NCBI RefSeq assembly: GCF_900176565.1
Contig: NZ_FXEH01000006.1
Location: 620,001 to 684,000 of the forward strand
Direction of reading: 5' to 3'
DNA from: Thalassobacillus devorans
Lineage (GTDB): Bacteria; Bacillota; Bacilli; Bacillales; Halobacillaceae
DNA: 64,000 nt
Under the pieces are notes generated by a model. The model saw only the letters and a program-made list of their open reading frames with translations, had not been told where the DNA came from and did not search any database. This document shows, in pieces, positions 8,480 to 17,297 of this stretch. Position 1 is the first letter of the stretch. Each line of letters begins with the position of its first letter. Both the position numbers and the translations under genes were made by a program.

Positions 8480-8509
8480 GGCCCTGATTACTCCGAAGTA
8501 ATCGGGGCC
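8480..8509 (+). terminator. Hairpin after MMPL gene
   Basis: GGCCCTGATTACT pairs with AGTAATCGGGGCC (one G-T pair), 4-nt loop; only a weak T tract follows. Confidence 0.6.
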
Positions 8510-8524
8510 GATAATTCTTCTCTG

Positions 8525-8824
8525 ACCAATTAAGTTGGTCTTATAATTGAAACGTTTTGTGTTACAATGGTGAAAGTCACTAAAGATTTCTGGCTGTTTA
8601 ATCTGCTGGTAATGAAAAACGTTTTTTTAAAAAAAGTTTTATGAAAGCGGTTTAAGTCTGTGGGAATTCGGTTATTAGAGGATAATGGAGTGTTTTATGT
8701 AAGAGAACCAGAAAGAGAAGGTTTCATCCTGCAGCAGGATGGAAAAAGATGGGAGATCTGCAAGTGTAGAAGGAGATGCTTCTCCACACTCAGGTCAGAA
8801 TTACACGTGGAGAGGAAGAAACGG
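8525..8824 (+). other. Non-coding leader before Spo0E-like gene
   Basis: About 300 bases with small hairpins GACCAA/TTGGTC (8525-8541) and GGAGA/TCTCC (8772-8784) and a T/A-rich block near 8620. A frame open from GTG 8660 runs into the Spo0E-like gene, but has no ribosome site and unconvincing composition. I see no known riboswitch. Confidence 0.35.
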
Positions 8825-9028
8825 ATGAAACGATTCAACCTCCTAGAAGAGCACATTGAGCAGGTGAGATTGGAAATGTACCGTGCCTATCAGGACAATC
8901 CCCACGGAAAAGAAGTCCTGGAGCTGTCCCAAAGCCTGGACAGGCTTTTGAATGAATTGGACAGACGGAGATCACCTGTAACGAGAGAAAGAAAAGAGAA
9001 ACGGAAAGCGAAGCTGGCGATAAAGTAG
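8825..9028 (+). CDS. Spo0E-like aspartyl-phosphate phosphatase
   Basis: A 67-residue protein of the Spo0E/YisI/YnzD type: a short two-helix hairpin with the family motif SQSLDRLLNEL near residues 38-48. Such proteins dephosphorylate Spo0A~P or related regulators and delay sporulation. The start at 8825 follows GAGAGG by 9 nt and gives the usual family length; a longer frame from 8660 is possible but unsupported. It ends 14 bases from the convergent ykuK gene. Confidence 0.8.
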   Translation: MKRFNLLEEHIEQVRLEMYRAYQDNPHGKEVLELSQSLDRLLNELDRRRSPVTRERKEKRKAKLAIK

Positions 9029-9042
9029 GTCGTGCTTCGACT

Positions 9043-9567
9043 TCACTTCGTATATTTGTTCGCATACCCGCTTGCCACAATGGCATCGGGTTTTATTTTT
9101 GCTTCCATGCCGAGGGATTCGATCCGTGCCATCATTTCCTCTACATAGATTCGCGTGCGGTTCCGTTCTCCGGCACCGATATCGATGTGGCCTTCGATCG
9201 TAAAGCTGGCTCCTTTATAAATGTGGGGAAGCACAACATCAATCAATTGGGTCTTTTTTTCTTCGGTAAACAGGTTGGCAATTTCCTCGGTCAGTGAGGT
9301 TTCATAGGAAATCCGTTCGCCAAGGACGTGCATTTGCCTTGGTACGATTTCTTTTCTGAAACAGGCCCATACACCGGCCCCGAGGCGCTGAATGACGATG
9401 CCGGTAATGAAGACGGTCGCATGCGGATGTACCTGGGAGTCTGTGCCGAGCATCAGCTTGTAGTTGCCCATCGGCTGCTTTTTCATAAAGCGGTATATAT
9501 AATCAAATACCTCATCGAAGTCCATCTGGCTTCTGGTGGTATTTTGAAACCGTAACGGTCTGGTCAT
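9043..9567 (-). CDS. ykuK: YkuK-like DUF458 protein, RNase H-like fold
   Basis: A 174-residue protein matching the B. subtilis YkuK family (DUF458), predicted to have an RNase H-like fold. Visible landmarks are KLMLGTDSQVHPHATVF near residues 37-53 (with the first acidic residue) and DAIVASGYANKYTK at the end. Biochemical role not established. The ribosome site is AGGAGGAAAAC. Convergent with the Spo0E-like gene. Confidence 0.85.
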   Translation of the reverse strand: MTRPLRFQNTTRSQMDFDEVFDYIYRFMKKQPMGNYKLMLGTDSQVHPHATVFITGIVIQRLGAGVWACFRKEIVPRQMHVLGERISYETSLTEEIANLFTEEKKTQLIDVVLPHIYKGASFTIEGHIDIGAGERNRTRIYVEEMMARIESLGMEAKIKPDAIVASGYANKYTK

Positions 9568-9738
9568 TTGTTTTCCTCCTGAAAATGTTTAAATGTGGTA
9601 AAAAGAATGGTTCTTATAGCATATGTAAAAAGTTGAGATTAATTGAATAAGAGTGGGAACTGTTTAGTGGAAAGGCTGTCTGATCGCTTTTTCTTTTCTT
9701 CCTATAGGCTACCTGCCGTTACCGACCTGCCTCCTGTC

Positions 9739-9746
9739 CATACGAT
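9739..9746 (+). promoter_or_regulatory. Possible sigma-K -10 element before spoVIF
   Basis: CATACGAT fits the sigma-K -10 pattern CATANNNT and lies about 37 bases before the start of spoVIF, a gene known to be expressed late in the mother cell in B. subtilis. The -35 is not diagnostic. Confidence 0.35.
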
Positions 9747-9782
9747 AGGAATGAAGACAGTTTAAGTAAGGAGGCAGAAGGT

Positions 9783-10031
9783 GTGTTGGATAATTTTGAG
9801 AAAAAGACCGGGGTAAAGATGGATGATGTGATGCGGCTCGTGCAATCCCTGCGGGGAGCGGATCTTTCTGATGAAAGGACCGTCCGTCAGGTTATCAAAA
9901 AAGTATCACGACTTGCGAATAAACCGGTGTCACGTAGTACAGAAGACAAGATTGTAAAAGCGATTCTCAGTGGAAATGTTCCGAAAGATATGTCCACTAT
10001 TGAAAAGATGCTGAATAATAAAAAAAGATAA
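9783..10031 (+). CDS. spoVIF: Stage VI sporulation protein F
   Basis: An 82-residue protein that matches SpoVIF (YjcC) of B. subtilis along its length: FEKKTGVKMDDVMRLVQSL, the middle TVRQVIKKVSRLANKPVS and the ending of basic residues. SpoVIF takes part in late spore coat assembly and works with GerE. GTG start behind AAGGAGGCAG. A possible sigma-K element lies upstream and a strong terminator follows. Confidence 0.88.
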   Translation: MLDNFEKKTGVKMDDVMRLVQSLRGADLSDERTVRQVIKKVSRLANKPVSRSTEDKIVKAILSGNVPKDMSTIEKMLNNKKR

Positions 10032-10046
10032 CAGAGTTTCACTGAA

Positions 10047-10078
10047 AAACACAACCGAACGTATACTAGGTTGTGTTT
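10047..10078 (+). terminator. Intrinsic terminator after spoVIF
   Basis: Perfect 10-bp stem AAACACAACC/GGTTGTGTTT followed by ATTTTTTAC. Confidence 0.85.
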
Positions 10079-10119
10079 ATTTTTTACTTATTCTAAAGAA
10101 TCGGGAAGGGGGAGGAGAA

Positions 10120-10968
10120 GTGGCGGTCAAAAATACTCGACCCTGGCTGGATGATTTTGTGGAAGCCTGTAAAAAGGAAACATTACGCTTGCAACAGCCG
10201 TTTCAAAAGCAGCAGGAGCATGTATGCAGACCTGTCACAGAGGCAGGGTTATCTGCGAGAGAGTTGCAATCTATTTTACTGAAACACGGGTTGTTTGAAC
10301 CGCGGGAGTGGCGGCATGTCGAAAAGGCATCACAACAAATGGAGAGGAAGGGGATATGGGATCTCGTCAGGGGTGAATACCAGCGTCTGAGAAGAAAATG
10401 GCAGGGACCAAAGACAACCATTTACATCTTCCCTGTTGCCCAGTGCCACCTTCCTGCCCGCCGGCGTGTGATTGTGAAAAGTGGGTTAAGTTTTCAGCGG
10501 TGTCTGTTTTTATTTTTGACAGCAGATGTCCCGGATATAGGAATCAAGGCTTTACTGGCTCATGAATATAATCATATCTGCCGGCTGGCGCGGATGGGAT
10601 TCAAAACAGATGAATTGCCTTTAAAGGAAGTACTTGTGATGGAAGGGCTGGCGGAATACGCAGTGAAATCGCTGTATGGGGAAGAGCAGATGTCACAATG
10701 GGTGAAGCATCACAGGGGTGAGGATGTACGTCAGGTTTGGAAAAGAGAGTTTGTTCCGGCTCTGGAGCTGTCAGGACAAGAAAACCATCAGCCGTATCTT
10801 TATGGAGAGCGCCGTGGACGCTTGCCCGAATGGATCGGCTACCAGATCGGATATGAAATTATAGATTCCTATCAGCATAACCATGGAGAAGACAACATGC
10901 AGGAACTGTTGAAGAAGCCGGCGAACCAGTTGATTGCCGACTCTGATTTTCCTCTAGAATATAGATGA
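10120..10968 (+). CDS. DUF2268 (YjaZ-type) predicted zinc metalloprotease
   Basis: A 282-residue soluble protein with a clear zinc-protease motif HEYNH (His148, Glu149, His152) and a downstream Glu175 in VMEGLAEY as probable third ligand, the arrangement of DUF2268 and of B. subtilis YjaZ. It lacks a signal peptide, so it acts in the cytosol. GTG start behind AAGGGGGAGG. It is its own unit between two terminators. Substrate unknown. Confidence 0.82.
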   Translation: MAVKNTRPWLDDFVEACKKETLRLQQPFQKQQEHVCRPVTEAGLSARELQSILLKHGLFEPREWRHVEKASQQMERKGIWDLVRGEYQRLRRKWQGPKTTIYIFPVAQCHLPARRRVIVKSGLSFQRCLFLFLTADVPDIGIKALLAHEYNHICRLARMGFKTDELPLKEVLVMEGLAEYAVKSLYGEEQMSQWVKHHRGEDVRQVWKREFVPALELSGQENHQPYLYGERRGRLPEWIGYQIGYEIIDSYQHNHGEDNMQELLKKPANQLIADSDFPLEYR

Positions 10969-10973
10969 AAAAA

Positions 10974-10996
10974 TAACGCTCCTAATTGGAGCGTTA
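10974..10996. terminator. Bidirectional terminator
   Basis: TAACGCTCC/GGAGCGTTA, 5-nt loop, A-run before and T-rich after; serves the convergent genes ending at 10968 and 11012. Confidence 0.8.
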
Positions 10997-11011
10997 TCTC
11001 TTATTACCAAT

Positions 11012-12268
11012 TCAGTTGTCTTCTTCTGCTTCCTGTTTTTCCTCGGCGGCTTCTTTCTTTTCTTCGGCCGCTTCTTTTTTTTCTTCCTCTGCTTCCTTTT
11101 TCTCCTCTTCCGCTTCTTTCACCTGCTTATAACGCTGGCGCTGGCGGTAACCATAGGTGGAAGACAGGACGACGTCTTCATTTTCAAGTGCCGAGCCAAG
11201 CGCACCGATGATGGTAGCGATACTGGTCGCGGTCCAGGCGATGTAGAAGTAGTTGATATAACTGACAGATCCGGTAACTTGCGACTCCAGCATTCCCATT
11301 GGAATGATGAGCAGGACGGCAAGCGAAAACAATAAGAATAAAATGACGTAATACATGCAGACGGACACAAAGAGTGTCAGAACGGTCGCTGCATTATATA
11401 ATTTCCGTATATAGTCTTTGTATCCGGCATTTTTCTTCTCCCATAAGCTGTGGACAAGAATAATCCATACAGTCATGGCACCAATCGAGACAAATGTCAG
11501 CAGGAACATCCGCCAAATTCCATAGTCGCTGCTGAGCATCCATAATGTCGGAAAAACGATAGCGTAAGATCCGGTCGCAAATGCAATCATAATCAGTTTC
11601 AAGAATGCCGGGAACATCGCCCATGGGCGGTTGGCCCGGACCATTCCGGTCAGCACCCGTAAAGCTCCGCTGACACGTGACTTTACCGTAAACCGGACAT
11701 CGATGTTGGATTCGTCATCGTCCGGGGTCTCCCGTTGAAGCGGGGACACCCATTCGAACGGACGCTTTCCTACTAATCGGGTTGAGCTCCTATTTTTTAA
11801 CTCTTTATGCTGTTTTCCATTTTTAGATTCGAGTCGTTGTTCTGCCTGTTCACGGTCTTTTTCAGAACTTCCGTAATACATTTCGTTGACCAGCTGTAAA
11901 ACAGATTCGCGTATCCGCTTGAACATCGGTGTCGAACCGAGTCCGGGAATACTGATCATGGCGACATTTTCCTGTTCATATGCTTCTGCGACAATCGGCC
12001 GTTTATTTTTGAAAAACGGCAGGTCGGTGAGGGCAACCGCAAAGTCCCAGCCTTCATCCGACTTTCGTTCAAGTGCTGCGCCCAGGACTTCCCGGGAATC
12101 TTCTGTAACTCCGGTCAGGGAGTCTGTGACACAATCCACTTCCCAGTGATCTTCCTCATTGACATAATAACTGAGCAAATCGGGCAATGAACTCTCTAAT
12201 ATATCTACTAGTTCTTCTGTATAACCCGGTGCAGTAATTAGTCCTAATATTTTTGTTGATTTGCTCAT
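11012..12268 (-). CDS. Unrecognised four-to-five-helix membrane protein with acidic/basic heptad tail
   Basis: A 418-residue protein I cannot name. Residues 1-150 look like a soluble alpha/beta domain (KILGLITAPGYTEELVDIL), followed by a charged linker and a bundle of hydrophobic helices between about 215 and 365. The last 35 residues repeat KKEAEEE/KKEAAEE with a 7-residue period, a likely coiled coil. The ATG at 12268 follows AGAGGTG by a good distance and is preferred to the GTG three codons earlier. It is a single-gene unit. Confidence 0.8.
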   Translation of the reverse strand: MSKSTKILGLITAPGYTEELVDILESSLPDLLSYYVNEEDHWEVDCVTDSLTGVTEDSREVLGAALERKSDEGWDFAVALTDLPFFKNKRPIVAEAYEQENVAMISIPGLGSTPMFKRIRESVLQLVNEMYYGSSEKDREQAEQRLESKNGKQHKELKNRSSTRLVGKRPFEWVSPLQRETPDDDESNIDVRFTVKSRVSGALRVLTGMVRANRPWAMFPAFLKLIMIAFATGSYAIVFPTLWMLSSDYGIWRMFLLTFVSIGAMTVWIILVHSLWEKKNAGYKDYIRKLYNAATVLTLFVSVCMYYVILFLLFSLAVLLIIPMGMLESQVTGSVSYINYFYIAWTATSIATIIGALGSALENEDVVLSSTYGYRQRQRYKQVKEAEEEKKEAEEEKKEAAEEKKEAAEEKQEAEEDN

Positions 12269-12460
12269 AGCTAACACCTCTGTTATCGACGAGTATTATC
12301 CTAATAATGTATAACCTAATTTCATCAATTTAAACAGGGTAAAATACTTTTCTGAAAGGAAATTACTAGTAAACTGTAACTTTTCTGCGAGTGATTCGTA
12401 GAAAACTAGCAGGAGGCAGAAAGAAGCCAAGGAGTTTTTTGAAGAAAGGGAGTATTAATA

Positions 12461-12691
12461 GTGAGAAAGTATGGGCTGTTTATCATCAGTTTTTTTCTAT
12501 TGTACAGTTTATTTGCATTTCTGACCGGTTGGGTAATGACCGCTGCTTACACCCCCGATTTTTCCGTGAATAATGGGACAGGGAGTGAGACAGATTATGG
12601 CCGTCAGACGTTTGTGCCGTTGGTGATGAGTATGCTGGCCGGGACCGCAGCCTATGGCTTTGCAGAAAATTGGAGTGGGAAGAAGGGTTAG
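12461..12691 (+). CDS. Small two-helix membrane protein
   Basis: A 76-residue protein with hydrophobic helices near 5-28 and 50-68 and a basic C-terminus (NWSGKKG). The GTG start at 12461 follows AAAGGGAG by 8 nt. No family recognised. Confidence 0.65.
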   Translation: MRKYGLFIISFFLLYSLFAFLTGWVMTAAYTPDFSVNNGTGSETDYGRQTFVPLVMSMLAGTAAYGFAENWSGKKG

Positions 12692-12806
12692 GAAGCTGTA
12701 TGGCAGGTACCTCTTCATTATACCAGTCTTTTTTCTGTAATATCAGTCTAGCTTTTTTTCAACATACTGGTAACCTGAATGGTAGACGTTCAGGGGAGGC
12801 TGGGGA

Positions 12807-13325
12807 ATGATTGATTACCGGATTACGAGCAGAGCAGGATATGCAGAAAAGATAGGGGAATTGGTCTCGATGCTGGAGCATACGCGGGCCGTGACCCTGG
12901 AAGAAATCAAAGGACTGAGCGAGCGGGAACTGGATTTTTTGCCGGACGATCGTTCGAATACGATTGGTTCCCTGCTTCTACATATCGCATCCATCGAATA
13001 CGTCCATCAGGTGATTTCTTTTGAAAAAAGGGATATAACCGAAGCGGAGATTGAAAAGTGGCAGGCGGCATTAGAGCTTGGTGAGACGGGCAGAAACTCG
13101 ATCAGACAGCATGGACTTGAGTTTTATCTGGAGAAATTGTCCCAAGTGAGAGAGAACACGTTAGCCAAACTGAAAAACTATGAGGACCAGTGGCTGTTCG
13201 AGGAAAATCAGTGGGGGAATGGAGTCCCTCATAATAATTATTATCTCTGGTATCATGTGATGGAAGATGAAATCAACCACCGCGGACAGATACGAGTGAT
13301 CAAGCGCATGCTTGCAGAAAAATAA
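12807..13325 (+). CDS. DinB-family putative metalloenzyme
   Basis: A 172-residue four-helix-bundle protein of the DinB/DUF664 type. The metal-binding histidines are visible in LLLHIASIEYVHQ and YHVMEDEINHRGQI near the C-terminus. Family members include thiol-dependent transferases, but many have no known role. Ribosome site GGGGAGG; a bidirectional terminator follows. Confidence 0.8.
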   Translation: MIDYRITSRAGYAEKIGELVSMLEHTRAVTLEEIKGLSERELDFLPDDRSNTIGSLLLHIASIEYVHQVISFEKRDITEAEIEKWQAALELGETGRNSIRQHGLEFYLEKLSQVRENTLAKLKNYEDQWLFEENQWGNGVPHNNYYLWYHVMEDEINHRGQIRVIKRMLAEK

Positions 13326-13327
13326 AC

Positions 13328-13359
13328 AGGTGCCTTCCCTTTATAGTGGGGAGGCACCT
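13328..13359. terminator. Bidirectional terminator
   Basis: AGGTGCCTTCCC pairs with GGGGAGGCACCT across 8 nt; it serves both the DinB gene and the convergent cupin gene. Confidence 0.8.
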
Positions 13360-13364
13360 TTCCT

Positions 13365-14252
13365 TTAACCTTCTTCTGCTGCCAGGGCATCTGCTTTTGT
13401 TTCGTGGACCGTCCCAAATGGGTGTTCCGGCGGTGCATAGATGACATACAGTTTCATTGGTGTCTGGCCGATGTTGGTAATATTATGCCATTTTCCGGCT
13501 GGTACCATGATGGCGTAGTCATCTTCGACATATGCTTCAAAATCTAAATTATCTTTAGTATCGCCCATTTGTACCCGGCCTTCACCCTGTTCCAGGCGTA
13601 AGAATTGATCTTCATTCGGGTGGACTTCAAGGCCGATATCGTCTCCGACATCAATACTCATTACGGTAACTTGAAAATTTTCCCCCGTCCATATCGCTGT
13701 CCGGAACGTATCATTGTTAAGTGTCGCATCCTCGATATCTACCACATAGGGCTCCCCGCCAAAGTCTGTTGTTTCTTGACGAATGTCTCCATTTGCTGCC
13801 AACTGTCCCGCTTGTTCCACGTGCCTGATTTCGTCCTGGCATGCGCGTAGGAACGCATGGCCTGTGGAAGATTGAGGCGACCTGTAATAATAAAATCTCA
13901 TCGCTTCGTAATTCTCTGCTTCTATCTCGGAAGCTTTTCGGACGCCGTCCTGATACGAATGGAACGTGATTTTTTCCGTTTCATAGTCTGGCAGCTGCCC
14001 GCTAAGGCGGGTATACAATTCAGTGAAGTGCTGTAAATGCGTGCGTTCTTCGTTTAATGCCTGTAATATAACCGCTTGTTCCTGCTGATCTGCTGCTTTT
14101 TCAGATAGGCGATGGTATAGGTGGATGGTTTTCGCTTTTCTTTTGATTGCATCGAGGAGCGCCGTCGTTTCGTTACTGCCACTTCTATTCCATTGGTGTG
14201 TCGGAAAGCTGCCATAATAAGGATTGCCATAGAGATAAGAACCATTGTCCAT
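13365..14252 (-). CDS. Ferritin-like/cupin fusion protein
   Basis: A 295-residue two-domain protein. After a Tyr/Gly/Asn-rich start (SYLYGNPYYGSF) comes a helical ferritin-like part with Glu and His pairs (NEERTHLQHFTELY, then CQDEIRHVEQAGQ), followed by a cupin from about 180 with HPNEDQFLRLEQGEG and the second motif AGKWHNITNIG. Both parts could bind metal. The Tyr/Gly-rich start recalls spore coat proteins; that role is inference. The ATG at 14252 follows AAAGGA; frames starting earlier lack a ribosome site. Confidence 0.78.
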   Translation of the reverse strand: MDNGSYLYGNPYYGSFPTHQWNRSGSNETTALLDAIKRKAKTIHLYHRLSEKAADQQEQAVILQALNEERTHLQHFTELYTRLSGQLPDYETEKITFHSYQDGVRKASEIEAENYEAMRFYYYRSPQSSTGHAFLRACQDEIRHVEQAGQLAANGDIRQETTDFGGEPYVVDIEDATLNNDTFRTAIWTGENFQVTVMSIDVGDDIGLEVHPNEDQFLRLEQGEGRVQMGDTKDNLDFEAYVEDDYAIMVPAGKWHNITNIGQTPMKLYVIYAPPEHPFGTVHETKADALAAEEG

Positions 14253-14432
14253 TGCTCTCATTCCTTTCCAGGGATTCACAACCATATCCTATGCAATAAG
14301 TGGGCGAGAAGGGAATAAATCTGAAAAAGGCAGGAATTATGGCCCAGAAGAAGAATTAGTATAAAACTGGTAAGCCATATCCTATTCAATACGGAAGTTG
14401 CCGGTTACTCGCATGTGAAAGGAGAGACGATA

Positions 14433-15188
14433 ATGAAGTTAATTGATTTAAGTGTGCCTTTAAGTCCTGCGGTAAAGGAGCCGCTTCCTCCATCGATTAC
14501 CTATCATTCCCATGAAGAGGGAGCAGCACAAGGCGCACAGATTCTTGGCATAGAGAAAGAAGCTTTTCGTGATGGTAAAGCATGGGCGACTGAAACCGTG
14601 AGTGCCAACACCCACGCCGGGACCCACGTCGATGCCCCGTGGCATTATGGCGAAACATCAGAAGAAAATCCGGCAAGGACGATAGATGAAATGCCGCTGG
14701 AATGGTTTTATGGAGATGCCGTCCTGTTTGACTTCAGCAACCATCCACCAGGCTATGAAATTTCATCAAAGGATTTGAAACAGCAACTGAAGGAAATGGA
14801 TTATACCTTAAAGCCTTATGACATCGTGCTTGTCAGAAGTGATGCTGATAAAAAACTCTATGATGACAATTACGCCTTCCTCCATGCAGGTGTCTCCGCA
14901 GAAGCCACCCGCTGGCTGCTTGATCAGGGGATCAAAGTCGTAGGAACCGATGGCTGGGGCTGGGATATCCCATTGAATATCCAGGCGAAACAGCACATGG
15001 CTAACCCGGATAAAGGGGTGATGTGGGAAGCGCATTATGTCGGGATTGAAAAAGAATACTGTCAGATAGAGAAGCTCGCCAATCTCGATCAAATCCCGGT
15101 GCGGCATGGATTCCAGGTTTCCTGTTTTCCGGTGAAAATTGAAAAAGCAAGCGGTGCCTGGGCAAGGCCGGTTGCTTATATAGAATAA
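14433..15188 (+). CDS. Cyclase-family (kynurenine formamidase-like) metal hydrolase
   Basis: A 251-residue protein of the cyclase family (PF04199). It carries the metal-binding motif HAGTHVDAPWH (His61, His65, Asp67, His71). Characterised members hydrolyse N-formylkynurenine or similar amides and esters. Without other tryptophan-degradation genes nearby the substrate is open. The ATG at 14433 follows AAAGGAGAG; an earlier in-frame GTG is less likely. Confidence 0.85.
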   Translation: MKLIDLSVPLSPAVKEPLPPSITYHSHEEGAAQGAQILGIEKEAFRDGKAWATETVSANTHAGTHVDAPWHYGETSEENPARTIDEMPLEWFYGDAVLFDFSNHPPGYEISSKDLKQQLKEMDYTLKPYDIVLVRSDADKKLYDDNYAFLHAGVSAEATRWLLDQGIKVVGTDGWGWDIPLNIQAKQHMANPDKGVMWEAHYVGIEKEYCQIEKLANLDQIPVRHGFQVSCFPVKIEKASGAWARPVAYIE

Positions 15189-15379
15189 AAGCCTGCCTTA
15201 GCTCTTTTCTTAATGGAAAAGGAAGTGAGCCAATGCACAGAGCAGGTTATTTACAAATTAAATACATGGAGATATTTTCCCTATTTTTGATCGACCACTT
15301 AAAATTCAGGTTAAATTACTTCTTTCCGGGGTAGGAATAAAAAGAATTTAAATCTCTGAAGAATAGAATGGTGATCAAC

Positions 15380-16777
15380 ATGGGGTTTTTTTATTATATA
15401 AAGAAATATTTTAAAATGTCGAGACGGCAGCGTAAAAGTGAATTGAAATCGACGCTGTGGTTTATGCCGTTTTGGTATATCGTCGGAGCGGCTGGTTTAT
15501 CTGTTTTTACCTTTTATCTGGATTATGTGGTGGATGTCAGTTTATATTTACCGGCGGCCATCGGTTTCAGCGGGCAGACCTTGCAGGTGCTGTTGAGTGC
15601 ACTCGTCGGAGGGGTGCTGACGTTAAGTGCGTTTACGATTAACTCCCTGCTTGTCGCCCTGACGACATTCAGCGGGCAGTTTTCTTCCAAAATGCTGGTG
15701 AACTTTGTCAGTGACCGGGCAACGCAGCATGTGCTCGGAATTTTTAACGGCAGTTTTATTTATGTTCTCTTAAACTTCTTATACGTTACCCATGAAGAAG
15801 AAGAGTTTATTGTGGCGACACCGGTTTTGTCGATTCTGACTGCGATTACGGCTGCCGTGACATTCATTTATTTTATCAATCATACAACCACATGGATGCA
15901 GGTTCACAATATCAGCTCTAATATGAATACCAAGTCAAAATCGGTACAGGCTTCTCTCGAAAAAGAATTAACGTCTTACCGCCTGGATAAGGAGGTAGAG
16001 ACAGAATCCCTTCCCCCTGAATCAGAGGGGAAGGTGATCACAACCAGCGAATCAGGGTACTTTCAAGTCGCTGACTTTTCCAGACTGATGAAACTGGCGA
16101 AAAACGATGATATCCTTCTGAGATTCCATGTCAGAATTGGAGAGTTTGTTGTAGAGGGGACCCCGCTGCTTACTTACTGGGAAAACGGAAAAACCATTCA
16201 GACTGACCCTTACCTCAAGTCGATGGAGATCGGGGTCAAACAAACGGAAATCCAGGACCTGGAGTATGGGCTGATTAAACTTGCCGAAGTAGCCATCAAG
16301 GCGTTCGGCCATAATGATCCGCTCACGGTTACGAATACGATTCACCAGATTGCTGATTTGTTGAAAAGCATCGGCCAGTCTTCGAGTTTCTCTCCCTATC
16401 TTTTTGATGAGGAAGAGAAGCTTCGCATCATCCTGAATCAAAAGGATTTTCGTTATTACCTTCATAAGGGATTTGCTTCGATTCGAGAGTATGCGAACCA
16501 GAACTCGACCGTGATCACCGAGCTGATTACGATGGTATCCCTGCTGAGTAAAACGATGGATAAGGAAGTACACCAAGATCTATGGGAATTTGCACGCCAG
16601 ACTATTTTAGGATTTGATAACTATAGCCTGTATGAAAATGACTGCCTGTATATATTAGAGCAATTAGCCGAGCTTGCGAAACACACAGGAAATCAAAAGG
16701 ATTATCTGTTCCTTTTGGAATATATGCTACAGCGTGTCAGTTCGAAGAGTGCCGCCGAGGTTCCTTCGTCTCTATAA
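15380..16777 (+). CDS. DUF2254 membrane protein
   Basis: A 465-residue predicted membrane protein of the DUF2254 family: four hydrophobic helices between about 25 and 165 (including SALVGGVLTLSAFTINSLLV), then a large cytosolic part of about 290 residues. Function unknown; a channel or ion-flux role has been guessed for the family. I choose the ATG at 15380 because GGTGATC, a 7-nt match to the 16S tail, lies just before it. Confidence 0.85.
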   Translation: MGFFYYIKKYFKMSRRQRKSELKSTLWFMPFWYIVGAAGLSVFTFYLDYVVDVSLYLPAAIGFSGQTLQVLLSALVGGVLTLSAFTINSLLVALTTFSGQFSSKMLVNFVSDRATQHVLGIFNGSFIYVLLNFLYVTHEEEEFIVATPVLSILTAITAAVTFIYFINHTTTWMQVHNISSNMNTKSKSVQASLEKELTSYRLDKEVETESLPPESEGKVITTSESGYFQVADFSRLMKLAKNDDILLRFHVRIGEFVVEGTPLLTYWENGKTIQTDPYLKSMEIGVKQTEIQDLEYGLIKLAEVAIKAFGHNDPLTVTNTIHQIADLLKSIGQSSSFSPYLFDEEEKLRIILNQKDFRYYLHKGFASIREYANQNSTVITELITMVSLLSKTMDKEVHQDLWEFARQTILGFDNYSLYENDCLYILEQLAELAKHTGNQKDYLFLLEYMLQRVSSKSAAEVPSSL

Positions 16778-16791
16778 GCCAGAACGATGAC

Positions 16792-16822
16792 GGGGGCGAA
16801 CTTACATATGAAGTTCGCCCCC
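16792..16822 (+). terminator. Strong hairpin after DUF2254 gene
   Basis: Perfect 12-bp stem GGGGGCGAACTT/AAGTTCGCCCCC; T tract is poor. Confidence 0.7.
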
Positions 16823-16876
16823 TGCTATATGTTAGGGGAATGATATAATGGGTAAAAACGAAAGGGCGGAGGTAAC

Positions 16877-17230
16877 ATGCCAAAACATAAGATCTATACG
16901 ATGAGTTTCTCGAGCGTTTATCCCCATTATGTTACGAAGGCGGAAAGAAAAGGACGTACGAAAGCGGAAGTCGATGAAATCATCCGCTGGCTGACAGGGT
17001 ACAGCCAGGAGGAGTTAAAAGCGCAGCTGGAAAAGCAGACAAACTTTGAGAACTTCTTTGCGGAAGCTCCGCAAATGAATCCTTCCCGGAACTTGATCAA
17101 AGGTGTGGTCTGCGGGGTCCGGGTGGAAGACATCGAAGAACCAACGATGCGGGAAATTCGCTATATGGATAAGCTAATCGATGAGTTGGCAAAGGGGAAA
17201 GCGCTGGAGAAGATTTTGCGGAAATCATAA
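16877..17230 (+). CDS. DUF2200 family protein
   Basis: A 117-residue soluble protein that fits DUF2200 from end to end ([22 protein letters not shown] split by the family's conserved Tyr and Lys, then [12 protein letters not shown] and [13 protein letters not shown]). Role unknown. Ribosome site GGAGGTAAC. Confidence 0.85.
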   Translation: MPKHKIYTMSFSSVYPHYVTKAERKGRTKAEVDEIIRWLTGYSQEELKAQLEKQTNFENFFAEAPQMNPSRNLIKGVVCGVRVEDIEEPTMREIRYMDKLIDELAKGKALEKILRKS

Positions 17231-17250
17231 GGGAGTTTTCATTAATAAAA

Positions 17251-17280
17251 AAAGAACTTCCGTAAATTTGGAAGTTCTTT
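17251..17280. terminator. Bidirectional terminator between DUF2200 gene and alaT
   Basis: AAAGAACTTCC/GGAAGTTCTTT with 8-nt loop, flanked by A-run and T-run. Confidence 0.88.
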
Positions 17281-17297
17281 TTCTGCTTACTACATAT

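Noticed and set aside
8660-8824. N-terminal extension of the Spo0E-like protein
   Set aside because: No ribosome site at GTG 8660 and the extension is unlike any Spo0E-family member; the 67-residue form is typical.
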